The notes: generated by a model not told the origin, from the sequence alone. DNA of 64,000 bases from Eonycteris spelaea (GCA_003508835.1 PUFA01000144.1:1178001-1242000); one strand, 5' to 3'; shown: positions 1 to 13,935, counted from the first letter of the stretch. Numbers and translations: made by a program.

Positions 1-529
1 CTAAGGAATAAAAGAGCCAGTGATTTTCAGCTCACCTAAAAGGGCTTTTACCTCTATGGAATTTTAGATAATCTGAAATTTTCATGCTCCCACAATTCTC
101 TCATAAAAATAATTTTATAATTTATCAGGGATTTTTCTAGTTATTAAAACAAGACTGCTATGGTCTGCCATGATGTCCTACATTTTTTAGAAGCAAAATC
201 CAAATATGCCTGTTCTTGAGAACAATAAAAATGAAACACAGAACCTTGCTGAGAATAATGTTGTCAAAAATTGCTACCTTTATTTCATTAATCTCTTTAA
301 AAGAGGTCAGAGTAGGGAGTAGTGAAGAGAAAATTACTTCAAGGCTAGTGACTCACATGTAGTAATAGAAACTTTCAAATATATATCTAAATATATTTAT
401 ATGTACATATTGCATATTTTCCTTTTTCGTCTGTTGAGCTCCTTAGTGTCCTGGTTCTACTTAGAGATAATTTTAAGATTTTTTTTTCTTATTAATTTTA
501 ATTACAGATCAGAAAAACTTTTGGAGAAT

Positions 530-645
530 GTTAGGTATGATCACTTACTCTGACTACTGTTTTACAAATAGGAGAATGGAAACTAAGAAAAGTTAAATGA
601 GTTTCCTAGGACCCCAAAGCTAGTGAGATCAAAAAAGTCTCCTCT
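530..645 (-). repeat. MIR SINE fragment (diverged)
   Basis: Contains the reverse form of the MIR core: a TTTTACAAATAGGAGAATGGAAACTAAG segment followed by a degraded accumulated-AG/'cctaggacc..agctagtgag' part. Heavily diverged, so the call is weak. Confidence 0.4.
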
Positions 646-3109
646 TTCCTGCAATGGAGCATTTTTCTCTTGTTACTCATGGCTTTCTAACATACTGATA
701 GTGGTTGTCTTTTTAGCCAAATAGCAAAATAATATTTTAGAGTTTAAAAGATCTCTAGATACGTACTTTGGTTGAAGAATTAATGAATTTTTCAGATGAA
801 CAAGATAATGGAAACTCTCGTGTCAAAAGTGTGATATGTAAAAGTGTGATATATGCCCTTTCTTGTTGCATTCTAATTTTTAGTTAGGCAAAAAGTATGA
901 TCTAGTAGATTTTTTTTTGTATCATTGCCAAAAACTGATATTATATTATGACCAATTTATTCTTTAACTGTCTTGATTTGTAAGACTATATTATTTTTTA
1001 GCCATATTTGTTCAGTGCTATTAAAAATGATTAAAGAAAACTATTTAAGTGATACAAGCAAATTTTATTTAACACTTAATGAAATAGACAGTCCCATTCA
1101 GAAATTTGCAAAATGAGGCAGAAGGCGGAAGCTTCTATAGATAAGGAATAAAAAACAGAAAAGAAAACCCAAAGATATCTGATAGGTTGGGCCAAGTAGT
1201 TAACCTTGTTGAGTGAGAAGGGCCAGGGAGGAAAGTATTGAGCCTGGGAATTGGTTCACTGGATACACTGTATTTCTCTGGTCAAGCAGAGCATTTATAG
1301 GGACACGAAAGCTTTTTTTGGTTGCTGATGTGGCAGCTCAGACAGTAGTGGCTCCATCTTGGCCCTAGATATTTATTTCAACAGTGTTTGAATATCAGCC
1401 CCTGTATCAGAATAATAAAATGCTTTAATATAGTTTGCCTAAAATAAAGTTTTTATGTAAGTGCAAGCCAGATTTTTCTATAGCTACTGAAAACAATATT
1501 GAAGTTTCACAGATCATAAGATAGCTCACAAAAATTAGAAATTATTATATTCAGAAAAAATTATATATGTATATATATTTTCTAGAAGTAGAGCTGTGAT
1601 AAGCCTGTTTTCTAAGATGGTTGACATATTTGGAAGGGAGATGAAATTTATGAATGAAAACATTTTGGTTTGCTTTTTATCTTTAAAAATGTCCCTTCAC
1701 AAAACAGGGTAAGAATTATTCTCAAGTAAAAAAATTATTTTCTCAAGTGAAATACTATGTTCATTTTTAAACTTTTTGCTTCTTGGTCTTACCTCCTAAT
1801 CCCTTAAATGTATGCAAGTCAGGTTATCTTTCTGATCTAGGCAATCTCAAATGTTGTATAACATTAAGTAATCTGAGTTTTATACTATGTCAGCTACCTA
1901 AATTTATATGACATTGTATTTCTAAGTATTGCTATCTGTGGTCAAAGTTTTTTTACTGTAGAGCAACTGTGAAAACATAAAACTGTGCATATGCGGGTAT
2001 ATTTCATTTCCAGCCATTCCATCCCATGAGTAAAACAGAGTAAAACATGAGTAACATAGAAAAAAATAGATATGGATCACATTAAATACATACTATAGTA
2101 AAGTTAAAGATTTCCACAGCCCACATAATATAGGAGGTTGATATTTATTTAAAGAAGGTTATTTAATTATTAAATTTTATTTTATTTCTAGACTACAGGG
2201 ATTATTAACCTTTTCTCTGACATTAATACTTTTTCAAATCTAACAAAATTAAAACCTCCTTGAAAAAAATGTTAATTTAAACAAACTGGTTGATGTTGTC
2301 ATTTTAAGTGTCTTGCTCATTTAACTCTTCTGACCACAGTCTGTCAGAAGACTAGCTCAATTTAACACATTTGATTAGCTTAAGGTACTTGTCTGAATTA
2401 GAACATACTTAATGTCCAGTATAACCTAGTGATAGCTGTGCCTGCTTCGGACTCATTTGCTTCCTCTGTGCGTAATAGGATTTTATGCAGTGCTTGGTAA
2501 ATTAAGCACTAAACTAGGAATGCATATACACTAAAATGAATGGACTCTCTTTCCAACCAGTTTAGGGCAAAAATATAAAGCCAAGCTCATACATTGCCTT
2601 GGATTTATAAAACCTTAGGCAGACATGTATTATGCTAATGAAAATATTGGTGCCTTTTTTTTTCAGAAGCCAATACTGCTCACTTTTTTTTTTTAATTAT
2701 AATACCTAAGAGGGATGAGGTAAAGAAGTGTGTCAGTCATCAACTCTAAGTGTTCTCATTGTAATGAATCTGCAACATGATCTGTATAGTGTGAAAGAAC
2801 AGTGTTTTGACAAAAGCATAATTCATTTTTTAAATGTATATTTCATAGTAAGTAAATTCATTATTTTTTGTTATTTGCTGATTCAGATTAATAGCTATGA
2901 CCTAATTTTTTTTGCTATTTTTCTCTTTTATTTTTGAAAAGTGTTCCAAGTTATCGATACCTTAATTGATAATATACGTAGGTATGCACTTCAAACTACA
3001 AGATACTGATTTTTAAAAGGAAGTATTTTTAGAAGGAAGTATCTTAGACTAAATGTCAGTCATTTACTACACAGTTTTATGTAAGATTTGGTGATAATTA
3101 AATTAATTA

Positions 3110-3345
3110 ATTTATTTTTCAATTATAGTTGACAATGTTATTTATGTTAGTTTTAGGTAATATAAAGTTACCACAGCATGGTGGTTAGACATTTCTATAA
3201 TTTACAAAGTGATCCCTTCGATTAGTCTAGTACCTACCCGACACTATACATAGCTATTACAATGTTATTGACTATATTCTCTATGCTGTACTTTTTATTC
3301 CCGTGACTATTTTGTAATGACCATTTTTTCCTTCTTAATTCCTTT
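3110..3345 (-). repeat. L1 3'-end fragment, antisense
   Basis: Begins with a T-rich stretch and continues with 'ggtggttagacatttctataatttacaaagtgatccc' and 'ctatgctgtactttttattcccgtgac', typical of the antisense 3' region of relatively young L1 in laurasiatherian mammals. It looks less diverged than the other L1 pieces here. Confidence 0.6.
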
Positions 3346-4009
3346 GCTTTTTTGACCCATTGGCAATAATTTTTTTAAAGCTTCGTTTAGAAATAGCAGT
3401 AACAACATAAATTACATTCATGTAGACTTGACAAAATATACTGGGATGCCTTCTGTGGTTTTGTTTTTCTTTCTCCTTTATTTGATGAATATGGCTTCAT
3501 TTTAATAATAGATTTGTTTTTATTATATTTAGTGTTAATTACACATATGTAAGAATTTTCAGATTTCTTTTGGCATAGTAGTAAATTGTAATGATTTTTA
3601 ATTAACACATTGACTATTTTCCATTACTTTATGCTGGTTTACTCTTTCATTATTTAATAAAGACCATATCTTTTTATTCCTTCTAAATTTTGAGACTTAG
3701 ATATTAGGTAACATAGGATTCATGTTTTTGCTTTAAGTTTTAAAATATGTATTGATTTTCAAAAAATGCAAGATTAATATTTTGAAATGAAAACAAAAAT
3801 ATAGTATGATCACTTATTCATTGAGCAAATTTTGAACATCTAACATGCCAATCACTATTTTAGAAGCTGATGTAAAACAGCACTTTAGGTTCATTTAAAA
3901 CTTTTAATGTTAAGTTTTTGTATTAAGTTACCAAATATTTGGAAGTAAACAAAAATAAAAATTATTCTGTTCTCACACTGTTGCCTACTTAATCTTTAGA
4001 TAAGTCTTT

Positions 4010-4165
4010 ATGGTGGAAAGATAATGGGTTTTTAAATCAGCAGACTTAAGTTCTAGATATATTATGCTAATTCTGTAGCATTACTTTGCATGTCATTAGA
4101 TTTTCCTGAGCTTCAGTTCCTCATGAAAACATGGAAAACAGAGGTTGGATCATTTGTGCTCAAGG
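4010..4165 (+). repeat. MIR SINE fragment
   Basis: Shows the sense MIR order: 'agacttaagttctag' (region after the tRNA-like head), then 'gattttcctgagcttcagttcctcatgaaaacatgg', a degraded form of the 'cctcagtttcctcatctgtaaaatggg' core. Confidence 0.55.
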
Positions 4166-4499
4166 ACCTCCACCCAGTAGTGGAGAAATCCAGAGCAGAG
4201 TGAAATCTGTTCATATTCATAGTCAAATCAGTTATATTCCCGGCTACTCTTCCTTAGCCTTTTTTGCTGTCTCCCTTTCTTTTTACCTACCTGTAATTAT
4301 CACAGAGCCACGGGGCTCAGTTCTCTCTGATCTCTTCCCTTCCCTAGGTGAGCTAATTCACTTTAGTGGCTCCAGACTCATATGTTTAAATGCCTCCACT
4401 TGGTTATAAAATAGGTAGTTCAGACTTATTACATCCAGATTTTTATCAGGAAAACAGTTCTTTCCCAAGTATGCTCCTCCTTTGTCAATGACCTACCTT

Positions 4500-4990
4500 A
4501 TACATAGTGTTTAGGCACCAGACCAAGACATGTGCTTGATTCTTCTCTTTTCTTCACATCACTCATTCAATCCATTGGCAGTTCTTGCCATTTCATCTTT
4601 TAAATTATGTTAGGAACCTAATCACTTCTTACTTCCTCTACCTCCGTCACCTTACTTATAAGCACCATCATCTCTTTCCTGGAGTACTGCAACAGTTCCT
4701 TAAGTGATATTCCTTTTTCTTTTCTTGCCCTTCTGTAGTTTGTTTTCCACGCAGCAATCATAGTAATTCTCTAAAAATAAGTGATATCATGTTGTTTTCT
4801 TACTCAGAATCTTCCAATAGCTTCTCATAAAACTCTTTACCCTGTCTTACAAGTTTTTCTCTGACTTTATTTTTCACTGCTTTCCTTCTCACTCATTCCC
4901 CGTGAGCTATACAAATCTTTCCATGGTTTTCCAAATACATTAGCTCATTACTACCTGTGCCTTAGCAAATTTAGAGACATTTTTAATTTC
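4500..4990 (+). repeat. L2 LINE 3' region
   Basis: Pyrimidine-rich stretch containing L2-type phrases such as 'cctggagtactgcaacag', 'tactcagaatcttccaatagcttc' and 'ctttccatggttttcc'. No open frame remains. Confidence 0.6.
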
Positions 4991-5689
4991 CTCTTCCTGA
5001 TGTGTTCTTCCTTCAGATAGGTATTGTTTTTCATATATCTATATCGTTAAAATCAGACATGTTTTGGAAATTGAATATTTTAAAATATAACAGCTCATAC
5101 AAACCTGGTGTAGTTATGGGTATATAGCTCTATGCTTAGAACCCAAAGATAACTGTTAATAATTAACAACACTGCAAAAACAAACAAACAAACAAACAAA
5201 AAACCCCAAAACCGAAAAGATTTTGAGGCCTGCTGAGTTACAGAAAATGTCATTTGTGAAGCGGTTGATATAAATCTTTTATGAATGAACTCTGAGTATT
5301 TCCATTCATTATTTGGAAAAAACCTGGGTGGAATTTGGCATTGTCCTTGAAAGTTATTTCAAATACTCATATGCCCCCAAAGATCCATCCAGGGTTGCCT
5401 CTTAGCCTTAACCCAGGGTTATATGAAAAAGACATTTTGCCTTGTTATGAAAAAACTGATTTTTGAAAATTGGATATGCATAGGCAAATGTTAGAAAATA
5501 TTCTATAATTGTGTGAAGTATGATTGGGAAAGTATTCAACCATAATAATTGTATGTATTATTGAAGGCAAATTCAGTGATTCAGTATTAATTGGCAATTA
5601 CTTTTATGGGCACAGATCCCAGACATTGTTGGCTACCTTAAAGTAAAATTGATTTCTATTTCTATAAAACTGGCTGACACTTGTAAACT

Positions 5690-5910
5690 GCTTAATAACC
5701 CACAAACGTTTATACACATTATTTCATTTGCCCCTTGGAACAGTCCTCTGTGAAGCAGGCAGTATTATTTCTCTTTACAGATGAGGAAATGGAGACTGGG
5801 TTCGTAGGACTTGCCCTGAATCACAGAATCAGTAAATGGTGTATTTTGAATTCAGACTTAGCTCTTTTGGTCCAAAAACCAGAGCCCTTTCCACAACAGA
5901 ATGCTGGTGA
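5690..5910 (-). repeat. MIR SINE
   Basis: Contains 'ttacagatgaggaaatggagactggg', 'cttgccctgaatcacagaatcagtaaatgg' and 'ttggtccaaaaaccagagcccttt', the reverse complement of the MIR core and head. It accounts for the short open frame in the same place. Confidence 0.8.
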
Positions 5911-6796
5911 TCTAAATTTTAACAAGCCGGATAAGAACAGGTCCAAGACACAGTGGCATCTATCTCTTAAGCATTTGTGAAGGACTCTGTGTTCCTTCCA
6001 ATCACTCGAGTGATTGATTGACTGGAATTAAGTGTCTTAGGATGCTGAGCAGTCAGTATCTCAGGAACCTGATTGCAGTGGAGTCTGCTTAATGTGACTC
6101 AGTTTTTCATTGTTTCCTGGGGAAGTAATATGAATTGTTAATGGCAGGAAATTTTAACTTATTTTAATCTTAGGTCTGTGTAAAAAGATTCAGTGAATAC
6201 TTGATTATTAACTTTATAGGTGTGAGTGCAAAGCAATTTTGGCATATTGACATTCTTTTCAACTTAATGATAAAGGTGTTCTCTGCATATTTCCAATAGA
6301 AAAACTGCCTTTCAAAGAATAGATTTCTGAAAACATCAGCATCTGTGGATTACTATTTACTAAAAAAAAAAAGTTAAGTATTAACGATAATTCAAGAAAA
6401 CTCATTATCAGTCTGGACATTAGTAGAAACTGTTCCTGTACTCCGACCGCTGAGAATTTTAAACTTTTGTTTGTATTGCAAAAGATTCTTGCCAGTTCTT
6501 TTCAATAATCATTTTCTTAAGAAATAATAGGTAACAAAAACAAGTATCGTTTTTCCCTATTAAGTAGAAAAATGTAAAGTATTTCATCATTTTGGGAATT
6601 TGTGTGAGAGCTTAATTTAGAAAAGTTTTTTGAAGGAAAAAGATGATTACAGTATAGTAGGTTAATTTATGAAAAAATATAGTTGAATGCCACCTTGCGA
6701 AAGGTACTCTTATAGATGCTATAAAATATATTTAAAAGTGTTAAGAAAAATCCCATGCTCTAGCAGCTCATTTGATAGATGATAGAGATAATACAT

Positions 6797-6816
6797 CACA
6801 CACACACACACACACA
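6797..6816. repeat. (CA)10 microsatellite
   Basis: Ten uninterrupted CA units, read directly from the sequence. Confidence 0.97.
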
Positions 6817-8214
6817 TTTGTGTTGGAAATGTAGATGAATATAAGAAATTCTGTGGTAAGTGCAAATGGTAGATAAATACAATACATTCTGGAGATATTT
6901 CCCAGTGATGATGATCAGAGTTGCCTTCCTGCGGGAGCGGTGTAGATTAAGAATACTATTCTTGGCAAAAAGGCTATGAGCAAGTGCCTGTCAATGAGAA
7001 GAAAACCAAAACTGCTCCCTGAGAGTAGAGATGAAGGATTGGGTTGAAAATAAAGATTGGGACTAAAATTATGTGGGACCTTGAGGGAGAGGATAATTTA
7101 AGAATTTAACATTCAAAATACTTAATTTCTTTCACGTTTAAATTGCTATGCCAACAAAATATGTCCAAAATTTGTTTTTATTTTGAGTGTGGGCTTTTGT
7201 ATGTTATATATTTTTATGTTTCAGCTCATTTTTTAAATTAAAGTCCTTTTATTGTGTTAATATTTATGATCAACAACAAAGAATAAAATATATTTGAAAA
7301 TACCTCAAACAGGAAACTTTTGAAGCTATCACAGAGGAAATTTTCTCTTCATTTTCAGTGAGATAGTTAAAAATTTTATTGATATTTATTTTAAATTGGA
7401 AGCTGGGTCTCGGAGTTAAATATAGAAAAGCACCAATTCAGCTAGTTTCTTGAGGTCCACATTGTAGTCTTACTTGCCTTTTTTTTGTGAAATTAGCAAG
7501 TTCTCCAAGGAAAGGATAGAAACTATCCTAGCAGAGCCTCAAAGAAGTAAATGTCCCCCACATAAGGTGGAGGAAAATGTGCACATGGGTCTAAAAATCT
7601 TTTCTGAGTACAAAAGTTCATAATATACTTTTCTGCTCTTCCTTTAGGGAATATACAAATGTAAACCTTTTTTCCCATTTATGTATTCTGAAATGGCTTG
7701 CCTTTTCCTAGGTGGTATGTGAGGTTAGATTATGTCAGTGGGGTATGTGACTGCAGTTGTGTTGTGTTCCAAGATGACAGGGGACAGGGAGACACACCTT
7801 CTGCAACTTTGAGGTTGAACCTGTGCCTCCACAGCCCTCACCCCATTTTCTTATACCACATCTTTCATTTCCCCTTTTTAAAAAGTTTCTCTCTCTTTTA
7901 ATCTTTCTAGCCTGACAACTGTCAGCAGTCATTTAACTGCTGTTTGGTACAAAACTGCACTTGTCTCGTTAGGTGCCGTGGTTCAATTCTGTACTTGTTT
8001 TTAAAGCCTGACATTTAGTTGCTTGAGAGTTTCTAAAGCAGCTTTTGAAGGAGATTGTAGGAGCAAACAAGGCCATATTTAACTTTTCAAGAATTCTGCT
8101 CGTTAAGGGTAAAGCAGGAAAATACAGGACTGCTTGGTATCTGAAGCAAACATATGTTAAAAAGGAGGGAAAAAAAAGCCTTTAAATCTCAAATGAATGT
8201 AGGTATATAATAAT

Positions 8215-8390
8215 CAATGTAGATATATAATAATCATCATGAAGCATCTGTGTAGAATGTCAGCACTTGAAGAATCTCTGCGAGGGAGTATGGAATTTCA
8301 GTGTACTATCTTATCACTTTTCAGTAGGTTTGAATTGTTCTCAAAATAAAAGGTTAACAGTGTACTTTACCACAATAAAAAAAAAAAAGA
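8215..8390 (+). repeat. Old L1 (L1ME/HAL1-like) 3' terminus with A-tail
   Basis: Ends 'gtactatcttatcacttttcagtaggtttgaattgttctcaaaataaaaggtt', a familiar L1ME-type 3' end, followed by an A-rich tail at about 8376-8390. Confidence 0.55.
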
Positions 8391-8944
8391 AAGGATTTTT
8401 AAAAAGTCACCAAAAATAATCTCACATGCCCAGCAATCTTTTATAAATTCTCAGTGAAGAATACCTTTGGTATTAATGTTCCTCTTTTTTCCGACGTCCA
8501 GCACTGACTGTGCTTTAGTAAAGACTGAGCTGAACAAGCCGCTGACCCACGCCAGCATCTTCGTTAAGGAAAGATCATCCCCTAAGTCATCACTGCAGCT
8601 TTGTTCATTTGCACCTCTCTTCATCACATTTGAGTTGTCCAGTTTATTTCTCTCAACTTTGAAGTTTCTTTTCCATCAAAAGGTCAAATTTGGGTTAATT
8701 ACCCCAACATACTATCTTTTATACAATCTTTTTCCCCTTTACAAAACTGTTGAGTGATGACCTTAATTAACTGTGTGGTTGCACTCTTGTACTGCGTTTA
8801 ATGCTCATCTTGTAGAGAAAGTTACCAATAAAAAAGGAGATATTAGCAGTAAGAACTGTCACTGATAACCTGACACAGGGCCTGGCATATAAATAAGTGC
8901 CCTGTGACTTATTTCTTGAATCAGTGATTAATGAATCATTGGCT

Positions 8945-9110
8945 AACATGAATTACTTACCACTTACCATGCCCTTAGACTAAGGGCTTATTGTGTGTTC
9001 CTCATGCGTCCTCACAACAGCTTCATATGAGTTGTATACCTTAGCAGCTATCTGATATCGGTATGAGGATACTCCTTCGTCAGTATCCTAAGAGAGAGAG
9101 ACCCATCAAG
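8945..9110 (-). repeat. MIR SINE fragment
   Basis: Contains 'cctcatgcgtcctcacaacagcttcatatgagttg', matching the reverse MIR segment 'taatcctcacaacaaccctatgagg'. Confidence 0.5.
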
Positions 9111-9544
9111 CGGGTCATGATCAACCAGTTACTGCTTTGGAATTTTGCATTATCTGTAGAATGTTTGTATGTATAGTGTACCCAAATATTTGTTTAACTA
9201 ATGATTAAATAATAGAAGGGATCATAAATAAGTGCTTATATTCAAAATATTCAAACAGCAGTTTGTTTGACTGGAATATGTATAAATTTCTCAACACAAA
9301 CCACCTTTTCTGTTTTTGCATAACAATTGGTGTTCTTTGAAGAGACATGACTTAAATGCTTTTAACTTTGGATTCAAGAAGAGCCTTAACAGCATCATTT
9401 TAGACATACACAAACAGAGATGTATTTTGTTATATATTTTATGCAGTTTTTTAATGTATTTTTATACATATAATATATGATGTTGACATTTTAGAAATAA
9501 TTTTTTTCCATGAATGTATTTTATCTATCTCTTACTGGCTTTCT

Positions 9545-9660
9545 CTAGAGTATAAATCCTGAGGAAAGAACTTTGTCTGGTTCACCACTCTATCTATGCA
9601 TCTAGAAATATGTCTGGCATAGAGAGAGTGACCATTTCATGTTGAAATTAAAAAGGAAAT
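9545..9660 (+). repeat. L2 LINE 3' end fragment
   Basis: 'gagtataaatcctgaggaaagaactttgtctggttcaccactc' and 'tctagaaatatgtctggcatagag' match the conserved L2 3' end. It lies about 190 bases before the APLF exon at 9846. Confidence 0.6.
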
Positions 9661-9845
9661 ACTTTGTACAGCATGGTGACTATCATTAACAAAAACAGCA
9701 AATGCTTCTTAATAAGAGGCTAATTTTATGTGTAAGTTAGTGAATGTTCTAGTTTAATTAAAATAGTCTCATTAATTTTTTATGATTGGAAAACTAGATC
9801 TCATTCTTGTTTTCCTTTCTTTTTCTTTTTCTTTTTTTTTTTTAG

Positions 9846-9892
9846 GAAGAATCCCCAGCACAAGATAGAATACAGACACAGTACACTTCCAG
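9846..9892 (+). CDS. APLF: APLF penultimate coding exon (second PBZ zinc finger, C-terminal half)
   Basis: A 47-base exon bounded by a polypyrimidine tract plus AG at 9844-9845 and a strong GTAAGT donor at 9893. The first base completes a codon from the previous exon. Fifteen full codons follow (KNPQHKIEYRHSTLP), and the final G starts the next codon. The peptide holds the H-x5-H half of a PBZ (poly-ADP-ribose-binding zinc finger) motif; the two cysteines must lie on an upstream exon that I could not find in this window. In the APLF family the tandem PBZ fingers bind poly(ADP-ribose) at DNA breaks, bringing the protein to sites of PARP activity. Identity rests on this motif plus the in-phase join to the acidic exon at 13936. 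The exon is too short to be seen as an ORF; it is supported by splice sites, phase and recalled similarity to human APLF. Confidence 0.9.
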
Positions 9893-12800
9893 GTAAGTAA
9901 TTTTACTTCAGGAAGTAAAAATAAAACTCAAAATGAAAAGGAAACTCAAAATGAAACCTTCAAATGACTTTCCTATTAAACCTAGGTACAGTTTGCTGTT
10001 GTTTTGTGTTTTCCCCAAAAATCTCTTCTGTGAATTTTTTGAATTTTGATTTTGACTCTTTTTCTTAGGTTAAAAAAATGTAAATTTTTATATTGCAAAT
10101 GTTTTCTACAGTCATTATCTAACGATGTATATTTGTCCTTATATCTGTTATGATTTTTTTCTTTGTAGATACCTGAAAACAAAATTTAGATTGGTCCAGA
10201 TGGTAAAGAGAACTTACTGATTTCTGTAATTGAAAAGTCCTGAAGTCGGGCTGGATTTAGATAAGATTTATGCTTTGGCCCATTAATGTTGTCAGTAAGG
10301 TCACCAGTGACCCGATTTCCTTCTGTCATTTTATCTTTAGAGGGGTCTTATTATCCTAAGACTGGCTTCTGTCCCCACCAGGAAACTATATGCATCCTTA
10401 TACATCTGAGATGATAAGCTCCCATGTTTACATCTAAGGAGAGAAAGAGAATGAACAATTTCAACTCTCACTATTCCTAAAAAAAAATCATGAAATCACT
10501 TTTTTCTTTTTACTAGCTTGGATCACATTCTTTCTTTTGAGCTAATCACCAGGGCCACTGATTAGTTTGTATCACCCCTGGAACCAGGGTAGTGTCACCT
10601 CCTTCAGAACCACAGAGGTCCGCAATAGAAACTAAGTTTTGGGGGAAGGAGAAGGAGAGGAAATAAACTCCAGAGAAGCAACTATCAAATGTCCATCGGC
10701 CTCTATTTGCATTAATCTGTTTTACCTGCTTACAAACTCTGATACTTTTACCCTTTACAAATCCTGGCTTCTTTGTATCATTTATGTAATGCAGAGGCCA
10801 ATTCAACATTCAATATTTTTGTCCACAGAGAGAATAAAACGCATACCATCCAGGCTATGCCCACATGCTTTGTATGTGTACAAACACAACCAACTTGTAA
10901 CCAAGTGATAAAAATAATGAATTTTACCATTGGCAGTTTCATTTCATAGTTCTGATTGAAAGACATGACTTAATGCCTTAGTACTTCAGACACCAGTGTA
11001 TTCGTTTGGTCTGAGCTAATATGGCATGAAGGTTATATGTTACATGTTTACTTTCTTTACTGGGGCTGTGTCTAATAATGTTGCATTTATGGTGCTAAAT
11101 TAACTTCTTTTCCAGCAATAACATAATGATATTGATTAAAACTATATTTTCTTGACTGAATTTAACATTGTTCCATAAAAGAGCATTTGACATATCTTAA
11201 ATAGAAACTGTTTTCTAAACACTATCAATATGCATCATATAGTATAGTTAAAAATATCTGAATTTTCTTTGAAAAGTCTTTTTGAATTATCATTAAAGTA
11301 TCTTCTGAATGAAGAATATATTTTTAAAACGATTAGCTTTTTTTAAGAAAAACTTTTTTCATTGGAAAGACAGTTTTTAAAAAAGTATAGATATTTTTAA
11401 GCAACAGTTAAAACTGCTTTATATTTTTAATGTACTTTCAAGGGTTGTTATGTGGCAATATAATCAGAACATATCTTCCTACTCTAAAACCTTTAAATTA
11501 AGGTACCTGGAGTATTTAAAATATTAAATGTTGAGGTTTTCATTATATTTTTTAACTTAGCGATATCTGACACAGAATTCTGACATACTTGTTTTTCTTA
11601 TTACCCAAATTCTTAGTTTAACATTACCTAAGATCTTAATCTCATTTATGTAACTGTTCATTTATTCACAAGCTCCTTTATTCACTTATTATATGTCTAA
11701 CAAGTGCAGAAAGTTACAGAGAGACGTGAGACCCAGCTTTGACTCTATATGTTTGTGGTGAGGTGCTCTAAAACCTTGCAAGAAAGAGAAGGAGGATTTC
11801 CTGCTGGAGGTTATCAGGGTAGGATTTCAGTCATTTTTGCTAGTTTCTTAGCTTGTGGTGGGTGCATGTAGGACATACCAAACAAAGTGAATAATCGATC
11901 AGTAGGGGACATCAAGGTAGAAAATGGTAAGTTGTGTTTGGAGTTAGCAGGTGGATCTATTTGACTGACACGGAGTCTCTGTAGTTACTGTGGATGATAC
12001 CAAAAGGATGTGTTGAGGCCAGATTATAGACGCTCTCAAGACCTAGACTGAAGGTATGGATGCACTGACCAATAATGGTGAGCTGTATTTTACCCGAACG
12101 AAACTGGTGAGGATGAGCAGTCTGAACTGGAAGTGGGGGGAGTCTTGTGGAGATTAGTTAGATAGTTGAATGAAGGGTCAGAGCTAGGTACAAGTGAATT
12201 TTGAAGCAAGAATCAGTAAGGTTTGCCAATGATTGGTTATGGTGTGGGGCTGGGATGAGGTAAAGCAAATAGGTATGACTCAGAATTATAGTATTTTTAG
12301 GAGACTGGTGATGACAGTTACACATAATAGAGATCAGAAGGAAGGACTGTGTAGGTTTTTTTTAATTTAAATTTAAATATTGAATTCAAAGTGAGGTATC
12401 ATAATTACATAATGAGACAATACAATATAATTAGTGCCATATACCATATATACAAAATACTATAGTATTTTATAGTATAAGATAACTGCATTAAACTTTT
12501 ATTATTTAATTTCTGATTGTAGCACTCCTAAAACACTGTAGTCTGTAAGGTTCTTCCACATATGTAACAATTTATGTTGTTCGTTCTGGTTTTGTAGGCT
12601 TGGCTTCTGACACCTGTTAAGCTTCTTGTATACCTCAGTTTAAAATTTCACTAACTTTCCACACATTTTCTGAGCGCTGTGGTTTTGGCACAAGGTATTG
12701 AACATAAGAATAATTAGTGCCAGGAAAATTTTATTTTGTACTTTCTTAGCTACCTTACCTGTTGACAGCATTTAAAAGAAATTATCACCTGATTATTGGA

Positions 12801-13935
12801 GTCATTTCTTCTGGCTTTTATTATTATATGATATTCATATTCTAGGTGATCGGTACCATTCATGGCTGAAAATTTAGAATATTACACTGATAGCTATTTT
12901 AATATTTCTCTAGTTATTCAATTATGTGCATGCACACATGTGCATATATATGTATATACATTTTTTTTCTTCAGACGTAGAAATCAAAGGATCTAGAAAA
13001 AAAGCTATTAAGGAAGGTTATTGGCACAAATGAAATTCTGCAAACTGATGCTTAGCATGGGGAAACAGATATTAGAATTTGAAAAAGGCTAGTGCAATAG
13101 TATTTTCAAAACAAAATAAACTTCATGTATAATACAGTAGATCAGAATTACACGAACTGTTTTTCCAAAGCTAAAATATGAATATATTGGTACACTAGAA
13201 AGTGAGTCTTTAATAGTAAAATGAAGCATTAAAAAATGTTTATTTTTGTAGTGTATAATAAATTTTCGTTTTGAGAAAATTGGACTAATTTTTTATATAA
13301 TGAAAATTAATACCCTAATTAGTCCTAAGATTTACTGGAAAAGAAAGGAAAATAAAACTTGAGGAATTGTCGATGTTAAGCTGTAAATCTGCTGTGAGGC
13401 AACTGTCATCTTAGACCTCAACATCAGAAAACTCTTTGGAAAACCCAGTAATTTAGAAAGATCTTTTCTCCATGTAAAAATCAGCATCTCTTTCAACATG
13501 CATGTGATACAGTGTACTCGTCAGTAATCTTCAGACTTCATTCTTGGGATAAGAATTGACAGTGAGATTTTAAATTGTAAAGGAAATGTTAGATACAAAT
13601 TTTGGAATTGTCTTTCTGATATTACAAATTCCTCTGCATAAATAGAAAAGTCAAAAATTACCACATTGTTAATACCGAATAGTTAATAAGATGCTTTAAA
13701 CATGTTAAAGAGTTTGCTTCATTTTCTAAAGGCTGTTATTTTTCATTATCATGGTAGGAGAAGTTAGAATAATAAATAAATGATTATTTTCATCCCCTTT
13801 CTAGAAATTTATAGTGGTTACTTATGCTTTAAGTGAAATTGATTATTCTTGATGGATGAAGAAATTTTAGTTAGACATCTGTAATCCCAGGTTGAGTGGC
13901 AGTTAATGTGTTGGTATCAAACTTCTGTTTTTCAG
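9893..13935 (+). other. APLF: Last intron of APLF
   Basis: GT at 9893-9894 and AG at 13934-13935 bound a 4043-base intron of phase 1. It contains one region with the look of an ancient LINE-derived repeat at about 11660-12345. The remainder is AT-rich single-copy-looking sequence without recognisable features. Confidence 0.9.
11660..12345 (-). repeat. Ancient interspersed repeat (L2/L1ME-like, orientation uncertain)
   Basis: Purine- and G-rich text with phrases such as 'ttgaggccagattatagacgctctc' and 'gattggttatggtgtggggctggg', resembling a very common old LINE-derived repeat also seen at 22960-23700 and 53685-54090. The subfamily cannot be fixed by eye. Confidence 0.4.

Larger units (their letters stand above)
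1..9845 (+). other. APLF: APLF intron (upstream of the penultimate exon), repeat fragments only
   Basis: AT-rich sequence with no convincing exon. I looked for the cysteine half of the second PBZ finger (C-P-Y-G-type codons) and for the first PBZ exon and found neither, so the preceding exon probably lies before this window. It holds scattered old repeats listed separately and a short CA microsatellite. The few short ORFs have no recognisable protein signature and typically overlap repeats. Stretches such as 1-520, 1410-3100, 6820-8200 and 9130-9540 show nothing I can name. Confidence 0.75.
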
